A stretch of 11,331 nucleotides of DNA from CAZLYX01 sp964563885 (lineage in GTDB: Bacteria > Pseudomonadota > Gammaproteobacteria > Burkholderiales > Neisseriaceae). The DNA is taken from positions 1 to 11,331 of the forward strand of contig CAZLYX010000053.1 in NCBI GenBank assembly GCA_964563885.1, written 5' to 3'. Below the pieces are notes generated by a model that saw nothing but the letters and a program-made list of their open reading frames with translations, was not told the DNA's origin and did not search any database. Position numbers and translations under genes: made by a program. This document shows positions 1 to 8,400 of the stretch, piece by piece. Positions within the stretch are counted from its first letter, which is position 1. Each line of letters begins with the position of its first letter.

Positions 1-412
1 GCGGATAAAATAAATCTTCAAATTCTTCTTCTTCGCTGTGCGCAAACCAATCGGTTGGCACCACATCTAATGCATACAGATACGCATTACACCAAGTAAA
101 AAAATCAATGTCGCCGTTATCTTCATGATAAAACCATAAGTCAGGCAGCTTACCGCCTTCCATTTCTTGGCGCATATCTGCCATCATCGCCAAAGCTAGC
201 TGTTCTGCTTCTGCACGTTCGCTGTCGCTAAACAAGCTTTCATCGCCCAATATTTCAGGTAGCCAATCGCTTACTTCCAGCTCATCTGGGCCAGACAATA
301 ATGCCAACATAAACGCCTGTGCTTCATCGGTACGCATAGTGCGACTGCTTTCAGCTTTGGCGTCTAACAGCTCAATCAAGCGCTCTTGTGCCAGTTCGTC
401 AAATTGCTGCAT
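1..412 (-). CDS. YecA/UPF0149 family protein, C-terminus cut by window edge
   Basis: An open frame runs from an ATG at 412 to the left edge without a stop, giving the first 137 residues (starting MQQFDELAQERLIELL). A Shine-Dalgarno-like AAGGAAA lies about six bases before the ATG. Residues about 34-56 read FMLALLSGPDELEVSDWLPE and onward, which resembles the YecA/YgfB (UPF0149) pattern of a helix, then GP, then a WLP motif. The rest is acidic and rich in Trp and Phe (DLWFYHEDNGDIDFF), ending in a Glu run. Members are small soluble proteins of unclear function; some carry a C-terminal SEC-C zinc-binding motif, which cannot be judged here. It follows the RNA methyltransferase gene on the same strand after a 52-base gap holding a DUS. 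A near-perfect DUS lies inside the gene and encodes the WLPE motif. The family call is from memory of its pattern. Confidence 0.72.
   Translation of the reverse strand, partial: MQQFDELAQERLIELLDAKAESSRTMRTDEAQAFMLALLSGPDELEVSDWLPEILGDESLFSDSERAEAEQLALAMMADMRQEMEGGKLPDLWFYHEDNGDIDFFTWCNAYLYALDVVPTDWFAHSEEEEFEDLFYP
254..265 (-). repeat. DUS, 11/12 match, inside yecA-like gene
   Basis: The minus strand reads TGGCTACCTGAA, differing from AGGCTACCTGAA only at the first base. It lies in frame so that TGG CTA CCT GAA encodes Trp-Leu-Pro-Glu, the conserved motif of the YecA-like protein. It could therefore be a protein-constrained coincidence as much as a working uptake site. Confidence 0.55.
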
Positions 413-441
413 ATGGGTTTCCTTTTGATGGAATAATCGTT

Positions 442-453
442 TTCAGGTAGCCT
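442..453 (-). repeat. DNA uptake sequence (AG-eikDUS type), perfect
   Basis: TTCAGGTAGCCT on the plus strand is the complement of AGGCTACCTGAA. It is a single copy in the 52-base gap between the RNA methyltransferase stop and the yecA-like start. With no inverted partner nearby it is not a terminator; uptake-signal function is inferred from the known Neisseriaceae dialects. Confidence 0.88.
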
Positions 454-464
454 CAAGGGCAGAT

Positions 465-1247
465 TTATAATAAGCGTTGCCGCATTTGTTCAAACAAACA
501 CACAGTGGCGGCCATGGCCACATTTAAAGATTCAGTGGCACCCAGCATGGGGATTTTAACCGTGCCCGTAGACATTTTTTGCATAGCTTGGCTAACACCT
601 TTGCCTTCGTTGCCAAATATCCAAGCACAAGGCGCGCTTAAATCAAGCTGATATAAATCATGATTATTGATTTCACTCAACGCAGTTGCCCACACAGGTT
701 GTTGATAAGCTGCGTACCATCTTGTTAAATCGGCGCGGTTGCTAAATTTTAACAAAAAATGTGCGCCCATGCCTGCCCGCAAAACCTTGGGCGACCATAT
801 ATCGACACAATCTGTACTTAACACCAGCTGTTGCACACCTGAAGCCGCGGCGCTGCGTAAAATGGTGCCCATATTGCCTGGGTCTTGCACCCGCTCTAAT
901 ACCACGCAATCATCCCTTTTGGGCGCCTCATAATTTATCGGAATGGCAATGAGCGTCATGATATCTTCAGCATCGGTGAGACTGGTGATTTTAGACAAAG
1001 CGCTATGGTTTACCACACTTACTCGTTCAGCATCTATTCGCGCTAACAATGCTTGAATTTCTGCTTGTACCCATTTACCTTCTGGCACAAAAACGTGTAA
1101 CGGTACACCTCCAGCATTTAAAAATGCATCAAGCAAATGCACGCCTTCTAACACTGTTTGCCCAAACTCACGCCGTGCTTTGGCTTGTGACAACAGTTTA
1201 GATAAATGCTTTAGCGCTTCATTTTGGTTAGACGTAATCTGCTTCAT
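465..1247 (-). CDS. TrmH/SpoU family RNA 2'-O-methyltransferase
   Basis: This 260-residue protein should transfer a methyl group from S-adenosylmethionine to a ribose 2'-hydroxyl in rRNA or tRNA. The three SpoU motifs are visible: motif 1 around residues 118-131 (ERVQDPGNMGTILRSA), with the Asn and Arg typical of the catalytic site; motif 2 at 208-218 (AWIFGNEGKGVS); and motif 3 at about 231-247 (KIPMLGATESLNVAMAA). Motifs 2 and 3 form the knotted SAM pocket of SPOUT enzymes. Residues 1-100 resemble the substrate-binding domain of RlmB/TsnR-type members (RREFGQTVLEGVHLL). The length fits the family. The exact target nucleotide cannot be read from sequence, so no symbol is given. The ATG at 1247 has only a weak AAAGA-type ribosome site. 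The gene lies 114 bases downstream of thiD on the same strand and may be cotranscribed with it or use a promoter in the gap. Confidence 0.93.
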   Translation of the reverse strand: MKQITSNQNEALKHLSKLLSQAKARREFGQTVLEGVHLLDAFLNAGGVPLHVFVPEGKWVQAEIQALLARIDAERVSVVNHSALSKITSLTDAEDIMTLIAIPINYEAPKRDDCVVLERVQDPGNMGTILRSAAASGVQQLVLSTDCVDIWSPKVLRAGMGAHFLLKFSNRADLTRWYAAYQQPVWATALSEINNHDLYQLDLSAPCAWIFGNEGKGVSQAMQKMSTGTVKIPMLGATESLNVAMAATVCLFEQMRQRLL

Positions 1248-1315
1248 GTGATCTTTAATCTAAAATATGAGCGCATTATATCGCTAACACTCAATAAAAA
1301 ACACGTGCTAATAGC

Positions 1316-1358
1316 ATTTCAGCTAGCCTTATGGTGATTCATTAAGACTAGCTGAAAT
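1316..1358. repeat. Inverted pair of DUS-variant AGGCTAGCTGAA; hairpin after thiD
   Basis: The arms ATTTCAGCTAG (1316-1326) and CTAGCTGAAAT (1348-1358) are perfect complements; after one mismatch the stem extends four more base pairs (1328-1331 with 1343-1346), leaving a loop of about 11 bases. The left arm contains the complement of AGGCTAGCTGAA (1318-1329); the right copy reads AGACTAGCTGAA (1345-1356). It starts four bases after the thiD stop, so it sits where a terminator would. There is no good T-run directly after the stem on the minus strand, so terminator strength is doubtful. Confidence 0.65.
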
Positions 1359-1361
1359 AGA

Positions 1362-2186
1362 TTAATCCTGATAAAAGCGCCAAAAATGCGCCAGCGGGCC
1401 GTGTCCATGCCCTACCTGCCAGTGCTGACCTGCTTCAATTGCGCCTTGTAAATAGCTTTTCGCTGCGCCCACTGCTGCACTAAGATTTTGTCGCGACGGA
1501 TACAAAGCTGCCACAGCAGCAGACAAAGTACAGCCCGTACCGTGAGTATTCAAAGTAGGCACGCGCGGGCTGACAAAGCACTGCGGCTCGCTATCAGCGG
1601 TCAACAGCCAATCTCGTGCTTCGCTACTGTCTACCCAATGACCGCCTTTCAACAACACTGCCAAAGCTCCTTTTTCTAACAATATCCGTCCCTGCGCCAA
1701 CATTTCAGCTTCATCTTGTGCTAGCAGGCTACCTGAAAGCTGCGCCAGCTCATTTAAATTTGGCGTCACCAAATTGGCCAACGGCAACAATTCGGCACAC
1801 ATTACTTCTGCGGTATCTTCCAGCGCTAAGCTATCACCAGAAGTGGCCACCAAAACAGGATCAAGCACCATAAACGGCACTTCAAAACGACGTAAAACGG
1901 CGGCTACTGTGCGAATGCTTTCTGCATCTGGCAGCATGCCAATTTTCACCGCATCAATACGAATATCAACCAAAACCGACTCACATTGTTGCGCGATTAT
2001 CTCAGGCGGCACCACATGTACAGCTTGAACACCTTGGGTATTTTGGGCAGTCACAGCAGTAATCGCGCTGGCGCCATAAGCACCAAGCGCCGCAAATGTT
2101 TTTAAGTCGGCTTGAATACCAGCACCGCCGCCTGAATCAGAGCCAGCAATGGTTAACACACAAGGATACGGTTTGATATGGGGCAT
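1362..2186 (-). CDS. thiD: Hydroxymethylpyrimidine/phosphomethylpyrimidine kinase ThiD
   Basis: ThiD phosphorylates 4-amino-5-hydroxymethyl-2-methylpyrimidine and then its monophosphate, giving HMP-PP, the pyrimidine half of thiamine, in the cytoplasm. The 274-residue protein matches the family end to end: IAGSDSGGGAGIQADLKT at residues 13-30 (substrate pocket), TAVTAQNTQGVQ near 43-54, DPVLVATSGD at 109-118, TPNLNE near 141-146, KGGH at 180-183, and the anion-hole motif HGTGCTLSAA from 215, with the likely catalytic Cys219. The C-terminal VGHGHGPLAHFW also matches ThiD. The ATG at 2186 has an AAGAGA ribosome site. A perfect DUS lies inside, encoding part of LSGSLL. It lies 67 bases after sseA and ahead of the RNA methyltransferase gene on the same strand. 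The pyridoxine kinase branch of the fold is an alternative, but the overall match favours ThiD. Confidence 0.96.
   Translation of the reverse strand: MPHIKPYPCVLTIAGSDSGGGAGIQADLKTFAALGAYGASAITAVTAQNTQGVQAVHVVPPEIIAQQCESVLVDIRIDAVKIGMLPDAESIRTVAAVLRRFEVPFMVLDPVLVATSGDSLALEDTAEVMCAELLPLANLVTPNLNELAQLSGSLLAQDEAEMLAQGRILLEKGALAVLLKGGHWVDSSEARDWLLTADSEPQCFVSPRVPTLNTHGTGCTLSAAVAALYPSRQNLSAAVGAAKSYLQGAIEAGQHWQVGHGHGPLAHFWRFYQD
1726..1737 (+). repeat. DUS, perfect, inside thiD
   Basis: AGGCTACCTGAA reads on the plus strand within thiD, which is on the minus strand, where the complement encodes Ser-Gly-Ser-Leu. It sits in a weakly conserved stretch after the TPNLNE motif, a place where a protein can tolerate an inserted or evolved uptake sequence. 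Confidence 0.88.
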
Positions 2187-2225
2187 AGGTTTCTCTTTGT
2201 AATAAAACAGGACTAAATCAACTTC

Positions 2226-2237
2226 AAGCTACCTTAA
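2226..2237 (+). repeat. Degenerate DUS-like sequence, 10/12
   Basis: AAGCTACCTTAA differs from AGGCTACCTGAA at positions 2 and 10. It lies in the 67-base gap between sseA and thiD, the kind of place DUS copies occupy in this window, and may be a decayed copy. Chance similarity in an AT-rich spacer is possible. Confidence 0.35.
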
Positions 2238-2253
2238 AACAGTCATACTTTAT

Positions 2254-3117
2254 TTATTTATCGCCACTGGCAATTGGACGCGCATCATCGCTCACCCAAT
2301 CGCTCCACGAGCCAAGATACAGTTGATTGTGTTTACCCAAAGGCACGCCGACTAATTCACGTGCTAATAGGTTTGGCGTAGCGCTCACGCCGCTGCCGCA
2401 ATACATTATGCTGGGCACATTATCTGCCAAGCCTAAGCGTTCACGCTGTTGTGCGGGCGACAGAAAACAGCCTTGCGCATTTAAGCCCTCTTTCCAGCTA
2501 CGATTTACTGCGCCTGGAATATGGCCTGCTTTTTTATCCATTAACTCATTCTCTCCGCAAAAACGATCTGGTGAACGTGAATCAATCAGCATTACATTTT
2601 CGGCTCGCGCCGCCACTTCAGCAGCATTTACCAGCATATCATTTTGTACATTGGCGATGAATATTTGGGCTGGCAACTCTGGTTCTTCTTGAGTGAAATC
2701 ACCACCTGCCGCCAAATAAGCACCCAAACCACCGTCTAACACTGCCACATCAGTATGCCCCAGCCAGCGTAATAGCCACCATGCACGCGCAGCATAAAAG
2801 CCTTGCTCAGATTGTGGATCATCATAAGCCACCACCGAAGTATTGTTATCCACACCAATGCTGCCCAGCCATTGTGCCAATACTTCTGGTTCAGGCGCTG
2901 GATGTCGACCACCCGTGCCACTTTCTTGAGCGATACTGCTTAAATGCTGCGCTAGGTCAGCAAATATCGCGCCAGGAACATGCCCAGCACGATAAGCTTC
3001 TATACCGGCTTGATTATCCGTTAGTGAAAAACGACAATCAAACAACAATACCTGTTCACGGTGTTTGAGCAACCACTCCGCAGTCACTAAAGGCTTAGGT
3101 AGAAAATCATTGGTCAT
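2254..3117 (-). CDS. sseA: Two-domain sulfurtransferase, probably 3-mercaptopyruvate type
   Basis: A 287-residue tandem rhodanese. The N-terminal domain covers about residues 9-140, with YRAGHVPGAIFADL and the YDDPQSEQGFYAARAWWLLRW signature split across 98-118. The C-terminal domain covers about 158-280, with IDSRSPDRFCGE, KAGHIPGAVN and the active-site loop CGSGVS at 240-245. Cys240 would carry the persulfide. In known enzymes a CGSGVT-type loop marks 3-mercaptopyruvate sulfurtransferases, while thiosulfate rhodaneses usually have CRKGVT; the Ser/Thr change is conservative. The predicted reaction moves sulfur from 3-mercaptopyruvate to thiol acceptors or cyanide, giving pyruvate. The ATG at 3117 has a clear AAGGAA ribosome site. 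It starts 26 bases after pdxH, so the two are probably cotranscribed. The fold is certain; the substrate is inferred from the loop. Confidence 0.93.
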   Translation of the reverse strand: MTNDFLPKPLVTAEWLLKHREQVLLFDCRFSLTDNQAGIEAYRAGHVPGAIFADLAQHLSSIAQESGTGGRHPAPEPEVLAQWLGSIGVDNNTSVVAYDDPQSEQGFYAARAWWLLRWLGHTDVAVLDGGLGAYLAAGGDFTQEEPELPAQIFIANVQNDMLVNAAEVAARAENVMLIDSRSPDRFCGENELMDKKAGHIPGAVNRSWKEGLNAQGCFLSPAQQRERLGLADNVPSIMYCGSGVSATPNLLARELVGVPLGKHNQLYLGSWSDWVSDDARPIASGDK

Positions 3118-3143
3118 TTTCGTTCCTTATTAGAATGCTTGAA

Positions 3144-3779
3144 TTAAGGCGCTAAACGCTCTTTCACCCACACGCCATCTACTAAACGATATTGAATGCG
3201 ATCATGCAAACGGCTCGGCCGCCCTTGCCAAAATTCAACCCGATCTGGAATCACCACATAGCCGCCCCAATGCGGCGGTCGTGGCACACGAAGTGGATGT
3301 TTCAAGCCTACTGATGCCGCCCGCGTCACTAAAACACTTTTATTAGCAATCACACTACTCTGCTCGCTTGCCCATGCGCCTACACGACTCGTATATGGAC
3401 GGCTTTCAAAATATTCATCTGATGCCTTGCTATCCAATATTTCTACTCGTCCCTCTATACGCACTTGCCGCTCTAGCTCAGGCCAGAAAAACGTGAGCGC
3501 GGTAAATGGATGCACTGTTAGTGCAAGCCCTTTACGGCTATGGTAATTGCTGAAAAAAATAAAACCCTGCGGTGTAACTTCTTTTAATAACACCACTCGA
3601 CTATTTGGTCGACTATCTTCGCCTACTGCGGCCATATTCATGGCTGTTGGTTCATTGACTTCTGAATGAATCGCTTCATTTAACCATTGTTCAAATTGCA
3701 CAATCGGATTGCTGTCACATTCTTTTTCTGAGAGTTCGCGCTTACTGTAGTCTTCACGAATATCATGCAATTCCATCAT
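3144..3779 (-). CDS. pdxH: Pyridoxamine/pyridoxine 5'-phosphate oxidase PdxH
   Basis: PdxH uses FMN and oxygen to oxidise pyridoxine 5'-phosphate or pyridoxamine 5'-phosphate to pyridoxal 5'-phosphate, the last step of de novo B6 synthesis and salvage. The 211-residue length is typical. Visible motifs are SRVVLLKEV at about 60-68 and FFSNYHSRKG at 75-84 (FMN contacts), ERQVRIEGRVE at 103-113, SRPYTSRVGAWASEQSS at about 126-142, RVPRPPHWGGY at 164-174, and FWQGRPSRLHDR at 183-194 in the substrate pocket. The frame begins with two consecutive ATGs (3779 and 3776); a GAAGGAAT ribosome site one to two bases before the first suits the second ATG at least as well, so the true start may be three bases inside. 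It heads the minus-strand run and is divergent from hemA across 327 bases. Confidence 0.97.
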   Translation of the reverse strand: MMELHDIREDYSKRELSEKECDSNPIVQFEQWLNEAIHSEVNEPTAMNMAAVGEDSRPNSRVVLLKEVTPQGFIFFSNYHSRKGLALTVHPFTALTFFWPELERQVRIEGRVEILDSKASDEYFESRPYTSRVGAWASEQSSVIANKSVLVTRAASVGLKHPLRVPRPPHWGGYVVIPDRVEFWQGRPSRLHDRIQYRLVDGVWVKERLAP

Positions 3780-3908
3780 TATTCCTTCACTATATTTTGT
3801 AATCAGTACTCGAATGCAAGCATGCTAAAGTTAGGCTGAATTGATGTTACCAATAAACATTGTGCTAAAGCAAACCACTGCTCGCTTTGGCTTGAAAATA
3901 AATAACTA

Positions 3909-3920
3909 TGGCTACCTGAA
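3909..3920 (+). repeat. DUS, 11/12 match, pdxH-hemA spacer
   Basis: TGGCTACCTGAA differs from the consensus only at the first base, and is followed by a further A as in most perfect copies here. It is a single, unpaired copy between divergent genes, so a terminator role is unlikely. Confidence 0.65.
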
Positions 3921-4069
3921 AAATAATATATTGTTTAAAAATTAATGATGTTTTCTGTGCAGCCAAAACTATCGCCATCAGTAGCAATAAATATCAACGG
4001 TTTTGTTGACGATATTTCTCCTTAACCTGACTTTAAAGTGAGCAGTCTGTTCTTTTTTAGTCCTTTTTT

Positions 4070-4078
4070 TGGTATAAT
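4070..4078 (+). promoter_or_regulatory. Extended -10 promoter element for hemA
   Basis: TGGTATAAT is a consensus TATAAT (4073-4078) preceded by TGN, the extended -10 motif that can make up for a poor -35. The region 17 bases upstream (TTCTTT at 4050-4055) matches TTGACA badly and lies in T-rich DNA. Transcription would start near 4085, leaving a leader of only about 22 bases before the hemA ATG. The motif match is seen directly; promoter activity is inferred. Confidence 0.7.
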
Positions 4079-4106
4079 AGCCCATTTTTGATAGCTACTT
4101 CATACT

Positions 4107-5357
4107 ATGCAACTGAACGTCGTCGGACTCAATCATCAAACAGCACCCTTAAGCATTCGCGAGAAGCTCGCCTTTGCTGCTGCGTTGTTGCCAGATGCCG
4201 TCAGCCAGCTTGTATCAAGTCATGCCGCAAAAGAAGCAGTTATTTTATCCACTTGCAACCGTACCGAGATTTACAGCGTTGGCGATACTGAACAAATTAT
4301 CCGCTGGTTGGCAGCATATCAACATCTCGACGTTGAAGAAATTCGCCCTTATCTTTATACCCTAGGTTGCAGCGATACCATTCGCCATGTCTTTCGCGTG
4401 GCTTGCGGTTTAGACAGCATGGTTTTAGGCGAGCCGCAAATTTTGGGGCAAATCAAAGATGCTGTGCGCATTGCACAAGAGCAAAATACAATCGACACTT
4501 GGCTTAATGCCTTATTCCAAAAAACATTTTCGGTAGCCAAAGAAGTGCGCAGCGGCACAGCGGTTGGCGAAAACTCGGTGTCTATGGCTGCTGCTTCAGT
4601 AAAAATGGCCGAGCAGATTTTTCCGTTGATTTCTGATCTAAATATTTTATTGATTGGTGCTGGCGAGATGATCGAACTGGTTGCAATTTACTTTGCCGCC
4701 AAGAAACCCAAACTCATCACCGTCACCAATCGTACCTTGCCGCGTGCAGAAGAGTTATGCGACAAACTTGGTGTTCATGCTGAACCAGCACTTTTAAGTG
4801 ATTTGCCCAATATACTGCATCTTTATGATGTTGTGGTGTCCTCTACCGCCAGTCAATTGCCTCTGGTTGGCAAAGGCATGGTAGAAAGTGCATTAAAACA
4901 GCGTCATAATATGCCCATGTTTATGCTGGATTTGGCTGTGCCGCGCGACATTGAAGAAGAAGTGGGTAGCCTAAACGATGCTTATCTTTATACTGTAGAC
5001 GACATGATGGGCATTGTTCAACAGGGTAAAGATGCTCGCCAAAAAGCAGCAGCTGGTGCCGAAGTGATGGTTGAGCAGAAAGTAGCCGAATTTCTAGAAT
5101 GGCAGCAAAGCCGCCATCAAAGTGTGCCATTGATTTTGACACTGCGTGAAGATGGCGAACGCGCTAGACTTTATGTGCTTGAAAACGCTATGAAACAGCT
5201 GGCAAAAGGTACATCTCCGGAAGAAGTTTTAGAACGCTTGTCAATACAACTCACCAACAAACTATTGCATTCGCCAACCCGTACGCTTAATAAAGCGGGG
5301 GCACAAGATGCACATCTGGTTGATGCAGTAGCAAAAATTTATCATCTAAAAGAATAG
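4107..5357 (+). CDS. hemA: Glutamyl-tRNA reductase HemA
   Basis: HemA reduces glutamyl-tRNA(Glu) with NADPH to glutamate-1-semialdehyde, the first committed step of tetrapyrrole (heme) synthesis by the C5 route. The 416-residue protein shows GLNHQTAPLSIREKLAF at 7-23, STCNRTE at 48-54 with catalytic Cys50, RVACGLDSMVLGEPQILGQ from 97 to 115, FQKTFSVAKEVR at 137-148, the NADPH-binding LLIGAGEMIELVA at 181-193, NRT at 208-210, SSTASQLPLVGKGMVE at 245-260, LAVPRDIEEEVG at 276-287 and the C-terminal dimerisation helices (LTNKLLHSPT). The start matches the usual N-terminus, but no convincing ribosome site precedes the ATG; the nearest purine stretch, GATAG at 4090-4094, is 12 bases away. It is divergent from pdxH and convergent with ftsK, so it appears monocistronic, ending at the DUS-pair terminator. 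Confidence 0.98.
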   Translation: MQLNVVGLNHQTAPLSIREKLAFAAALLPDAVSQLVSSHAAKEAVILSTCNRTEIYSVGDTEQIIRWLAAYQHLDVEEIRPYLYTLGCSDTIRHVFRVACGLDSMVLGEPQILGQIKDAVRIAQEQNTIDTWLNALFQKTFSVAKEVRSGTAVGENSVSMAAASVKMAEQIFPLISDLNILLIGAGEMIELVAIYFAAKKPKLITVTNRTLPRAEELCDKLGVHAEPALLSDLPNILHLYDVVVSSTASQLPLVGKGMVESALKQRHNMPMFMLDLAVPRDIEEEVGSLNDAYLYTVDDMMGIVQQGKDARQKAAAGAEVMVEQKVAEFLEWQQSRHQSVPLILTLREDGERARLYVLENAMKQLAKGTSPEEVLERLSIQLTNKLLHSPTRTLNKAGAQDAHLVDAVAKIYHLKE

Positions 5358-5384
5358 TAATAAACTCTGTTGAATAAACAATAC

Positions 5385-5443
5385 AAAAGGCTACCTGAAA
5401 GCAAATCTAATTTCTTAGAGCTTTGCCTTTCAGGTAGCCTTTT
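5385..5443. terminator. Bidirectional terminator made of an inverted DUS pair, hemA/ftsK
   Basis: AAAAGGCTACCTGAAAG and its reverse complement form a 17-base-pair stem, extended past a one-base bulge by GCAAA/TTTGC, with a roughly 14-base loop. The embedded perfect DUS copies are at 5388-5399 (plus) and 5429-5440 (minus). T-runs follow on both strands (TTTTATATTTT on plus, TTTTG on minus). It lies between the convergent ends of hemA and ftsK, so it can stop transcription from either side. Inverted DUS pairs as terminators are well known in Neisseriaceae. Confidence 0.9.
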
Positions 5444-5456
5444 ATATTTTATATAT

Positions 5457-8400
5457 TTAATTTAGATGATTGCTGTCTGGTGCCAAAACCGTTCTATTAC
5501 CATTGGTTTCAGGTGCTGAAATAATTCCATCCGCCTCCATTTGATCAATCATGCGTGCGGCACGATTGTAGCCGATGCGAAGCTGGCGCTGCACTGAAGA
5601 AATGGTTGCTTTGCGGGTGCGCACCACAATCGCCACCGCTTCATCATACAATGTATCTTCTTCAGCCTCGTTGTTGCGGCTGCCATTGGCATTGCTGAAC
5701 ATATCTTCCCCACCCACGCCAGCAGTAAGGATGTCGTCTACATAATTTGGCTCGCCAAATTGTTTGAGATATTCCACAATCTGATGTACTTCACGATCCT
5801 CTACAAATGCGCCGTGTACACGCAATGGGTAGCCTGTTCCTGGTGGCAAAAACAGCATATCGCCTTGACCAAGCAGATTTTCTGCGCCCATTTGATCCAA
5901 AATGGTACGGCTGTCGATTTTGCTGGACACTTGAAATGCAAGCCGTGTTGGGATGTTGGCTTTAATCAGACCAGTGATAACATCCACACTCGGGCGTTGA
6001 GTAGCTAAAATCAAATGAATGCCGGCAGCACGGGCTTTTTGTGCCAAACGTGCTATCAACTCTTCAATTTTTTTACCGGCGGTCATCATCAGGTCGGCAA
6101 ATTCATCTACGATCACCACAATAAAGGGCAACGTTTCCAGCGGCTCTGGATTATCGGGCACTAAGCTAAATGGATTGGTTAATTTCTGGCCTTGCGCCTC
6201 TGCTTCTTTTACGTTTTGGTTAAAACCGGCGATATTGCGCACACCCATGTGACTCATCAACCGATAACGTTTTTCCATCTCGTTCACGCACCAATTTAAA
6301 GCGTTGGCTGCTAATTTCATATCAGTAACCACTGGCGCGAGTAAGTGCGGAATACCCTCGTAAATGCTTAGTTCTAGCATTTTTGGGTCAATCATAATCA
6401 TGCGCACTTCTTCAGGCGTGGCTTTAAATAGCATTGAAATAATCATGCTGTTTACGCCAACGGATTTACCTGAGCCAGTTGTGCCTGCAACCAATAAATG
6501 TGGTGCTTTAGCTAAGTCAGTCACCACTGGCTCACCGGTAATATCGTGACCAAGTGCCAAAGTGAGTTTGGATTTAGATTGTTCAAAAGCAGGTGAATTA
6601 AATATTTCAGATAAGCGAATAGTTTGGCGCTTCGGGTTGGGCAATTCTAAACCCATGCAGGTTTTGCCTGGAATCGTTTCTACCACACGCACCGATGCCA
6701 CGCCTAAAGATCGAGCGATATCTTTTTCTAAGTTAATCACTTGATTACCGCGCACGCCCACATCAGGATCAATTTCATAACGTGTGATCACTGGGCCTGC
6801 ATATGCATCTATTACTTTTACTTTCACCTTGAATTCAGCGAGCTTCTCTTCAATGATGATGCTGTTTTCCATTAACGCATCTTCTGTTTGAGTAGCACTT
6901 GGGTCAAATTGAGGCGGCAACAGCAGGCTTAGAGGCGGTAAAGCATTTGAAACGACATCGTGCATCTGGGTCGACCCTACTGAAGCAGCCGGAATCATAT
7001 CTTTTACCCACTCACTAGCCGTTACGGCTTCTTCTGATTCTATGCCACCCGTTTCCACTTCATTAGCAACAGTAGATTCAACACGTTCCGCAACAGGTAA
7101 CGCTTGGCCTTCAGCTGCAAAAGCAGCTTGGACGCGACTCATTACTTGATGCAACACCGTATCTTTTTCAGCCGTTACAGACTCTGGCCAGTTTTGGTAA
7201 GCCGGCTTTTGAGCCATTGCTTCTTCTGCTAATGGTGCAGACTCGCTAATAAGTCTATCGGTGATAGACCATTGGGGTTTATCAGTAACATGTAATTGTG
7301 GCAACAATGAAGATGAAGCTTGTTCATGAATCTCAAACTCTGGTTCTGGCATCACTGGCTCAGAAAAAGTAGGAGGTTCAGCAATGTCAATAATCATTGA
7401 ATTTAATGGATCAGCAGTCAATACTGCCGGAATGATATTACTCACGCCTGCGGCAACAGCAGGGAATGGTGTAAACCGTGTAGAAATAGGTGCTGTCATA
7501 GCAGGTGTTGCACTGCGAGCTGGTACTTTAAGGCTGTGACCTTGATCAACACGGGCCGCATCAGGAATCACACTTTCACGCATGCTGACTCGTTTTATTT
7601 TTTGATGCTGCCGATTAATGGGTGAATCAGTATGCGCCAAATTGGCCAATACTTCATCTTCTGGGATCACGTTTGGCACTGTACCTTGCACAGGTGCTTG
7701 TGCGCTGACCTGCCGTGTGCGTGCAAGTCTTTGGCGCAATAAATTACTGCGAATATCATCCTCACCAATGGTTTCTAGTGCTAATGCAATTTCTGCTGCA
7801 CTCATTGGTACTTCTTGTTGTACCAATCGATGAGGCACCTTAACCTCACTATGTTGGCTACGCTCACGAACACGGCTTACCGCAACATCATCAAAATCAA
7901 TAATTTCCAATTCAACTTTTTTTACGCCCACTTGCCCGCCCTGTGGCACTGGCAACACTGATTCAGTTTCCAAAGCAGGTTTAGGCTTCCAATTATGGAT
8001 ATCAACAGTTTCTAGATTTTTGGGCGTGTTTTTCTGCAAATCTTCTGTATGAATTTGCTCTTTTAGCGTGCGAGTTGCATCTTCATAAGTAATCACTTCT
8101 AGCGAAGAGCTCACAGCCTTAGCTGGCAGATATTCCTGCTCGTCATAATTTACATACGCTGCCGGTGGAATATCTTTGCGCACACGTTGATGAAAATTTT
8201 GATGGGTATCAGGCTGCGATGTTAGCACTGCGCCAAACATAGGAATATCTTGAGTTGGCTTTGGTGGTGACGTTTGTTCAGCCGCCACACTATTGGCGGT
8301 TGCTGTGTTTATTTTGGGTTCTAAACTTGGCGGGAGGGTTTCATTCGTTGGTACAGGTAAAGGCTGAGCTTTTAAATTGCGAATTGAAGGCACGTCATTA

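Larger units (their letters stand above)
3780..4106. other. Intergenic spacer between divergent pdxH and hemA
   Basis: This 327-base stretch must hold promoters for both pdxH and hemA. I see a good hemA -10 element near the right end and one near-perfect DUS in the middle. The pdxH promoter is not obvious; weak hexamers on the minus strand (such as TTGCTT and TAACAT, 18 bases apart) are too poor to call. Two very short plus-strand frames (3844-3945 and 3945-4025) touch through TAATG but lack recognisable content. No RNA gene or riboswitch is recognisable by eye. Confidence 0.6.

Noticed and set aside
2327..2692. 121-codon plus-strand open frame opposite sseA
   Set aside because: It lies wholly within a certain gene on the other strand, lacks a ribosome site, and its translation resembles no protein; it is a by-product of the sseA codons.
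4965..4972. GGTAGCCT inside hemA, and the same 8-mer at 5828-5835 in ftsK, as DUS remnants
   Set aside because: Only the 8-base end matches; the rest diverges, and both encode conserved protein segments, so there is no reason to call them DUS.
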